From positions 496,001-560,000 of the forward strand of contig CAWCVZ010000005.1 of NCBI GenBank assembly GCA_963798865.1: a stretch of DNA of 64,000 bases, read 5' to 3'. This DNA is from RBG-16-34-14 sp963798865 (GTDB taxonomy: Bacteria > Bacteroidota > Ignavibacteria > Ignavibacteriales > Ignavibacteriaceae). Positions 63,902-64,000 of this stretch are shown piece by piece (the stretch's first letter is position 1; the number at the start of each line of letters is the position of its first letter). The notes below the pieces were generated by a model, which saw nothing but the letters and a program-made list of their open reading frames with translations, did not search any database and was not told the origin of the DNA. The position numbers and the translations under genes were made by a program.

Positions 63902-64000
63902 TCACTTTTACTTTTGTTCCGGCACCATCCTTTTATTTAAAAATAAACCAATTAATTTTTATCAATTCAAATAAAATCAGGGAAATTAAATTTTTGTTTT

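Overview
This 64 kb window is AT-rich chromosomal DNA, most likely from an Ignavibacteria-like member of the Bacteroidota/Chlorobi group, possibly a metagenome-assembled genome. The main clue is a set of five large secreted proteins whose C-termini carry a type IX secretion (T9SS) type A sorting domain with the signature NYPNPFNP. Supporting clues are a long-form (670-residue) IspG, a SpoIID/DUF4922 pair, a Bacteroidota-type secreted protein usually mis-named asparagine synthetase B, and many CopY-free, housekeeping-style operons with only modest Shine-Dalgarno signals. The taxonomic call is an inference from these families. No CRISPR array, prophage, transposase, tRNA or rRNA was found.

Layout. 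1-2.8 kb: 5' part of an arginase gene, then a SpoIID/LytB protein overlapping a HIT/GalT-like DUF4922 protein. 2.8-5.4 kb: a T9SS surface protein gene bracketed by an 84 bp direct repeat that is a copy of the 3' end of the neighbouring peptidase gene. 5.3-9.1 kb: a broken DUF885 peptidase gene and a frameshifted GH13 amylase. 9.2-19.6 kb: ABC exporter, HU, a TonB-receptor-like barrel, a LytS/LytT two-component pair, rseP-dxr, and a c-heme-bearing putative barrel. 19.8-24.9 kb: TPR protein-clpX, the 'AsnB-like' secreted protein and an FAH-family hydrolase. 24.9-33.2 kb (minus strand): a DNA repair and RNA block, ispG, Nif3-like, Zn-ribbon coiled coil, rnpB (RNase P RNA), recJ, yebC, ruvC, ruvA. 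33.4-42.8 kb: deaminase-like protein, dnaG, ferredoxin, geranylgeranyl-reductase-type flavoprotein, PAS kinase, UDP-glucose dehydrogenase, a NusG paralogue, a YhaM-like exonuclease and a sirtuin. 43-47.5 kb: two T9SS proteins, one with a CotH kinase domain. 47.6-64 kb: MarR/GlsB/lipoprotein cluster, cytochrome c, RRM protein, D-aminoacylase-like protein, a 1117-residue CNB-coiled coil-STAS protein, transaldolase, MBL hydrolase, DinB-like, DUF2752, TM2, a serine hydrolase and two more T9SS proteins.

Quality note. Seven genes in the first 40 kb, including normally essential ones (dnaG, recJ), are split by one-base indels, mostly in homopolymers; none was seen after about 40 kb. This looks more like residual sequencing or assembly error than true gene death, except for the DUF885 gene, where four breaks and a neighbouring rearrangement make real decay possible.

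Novelty candidates are the CNB-coiled coil-STAS giant with nested tandem repeats, the signal-less SpoIID protein translationally coupled to a GalT-like enzyme, the repeat-flanked T9SS gene, and a membrane-anchored deaminase-fold protein lacking its catalytic glutamate.
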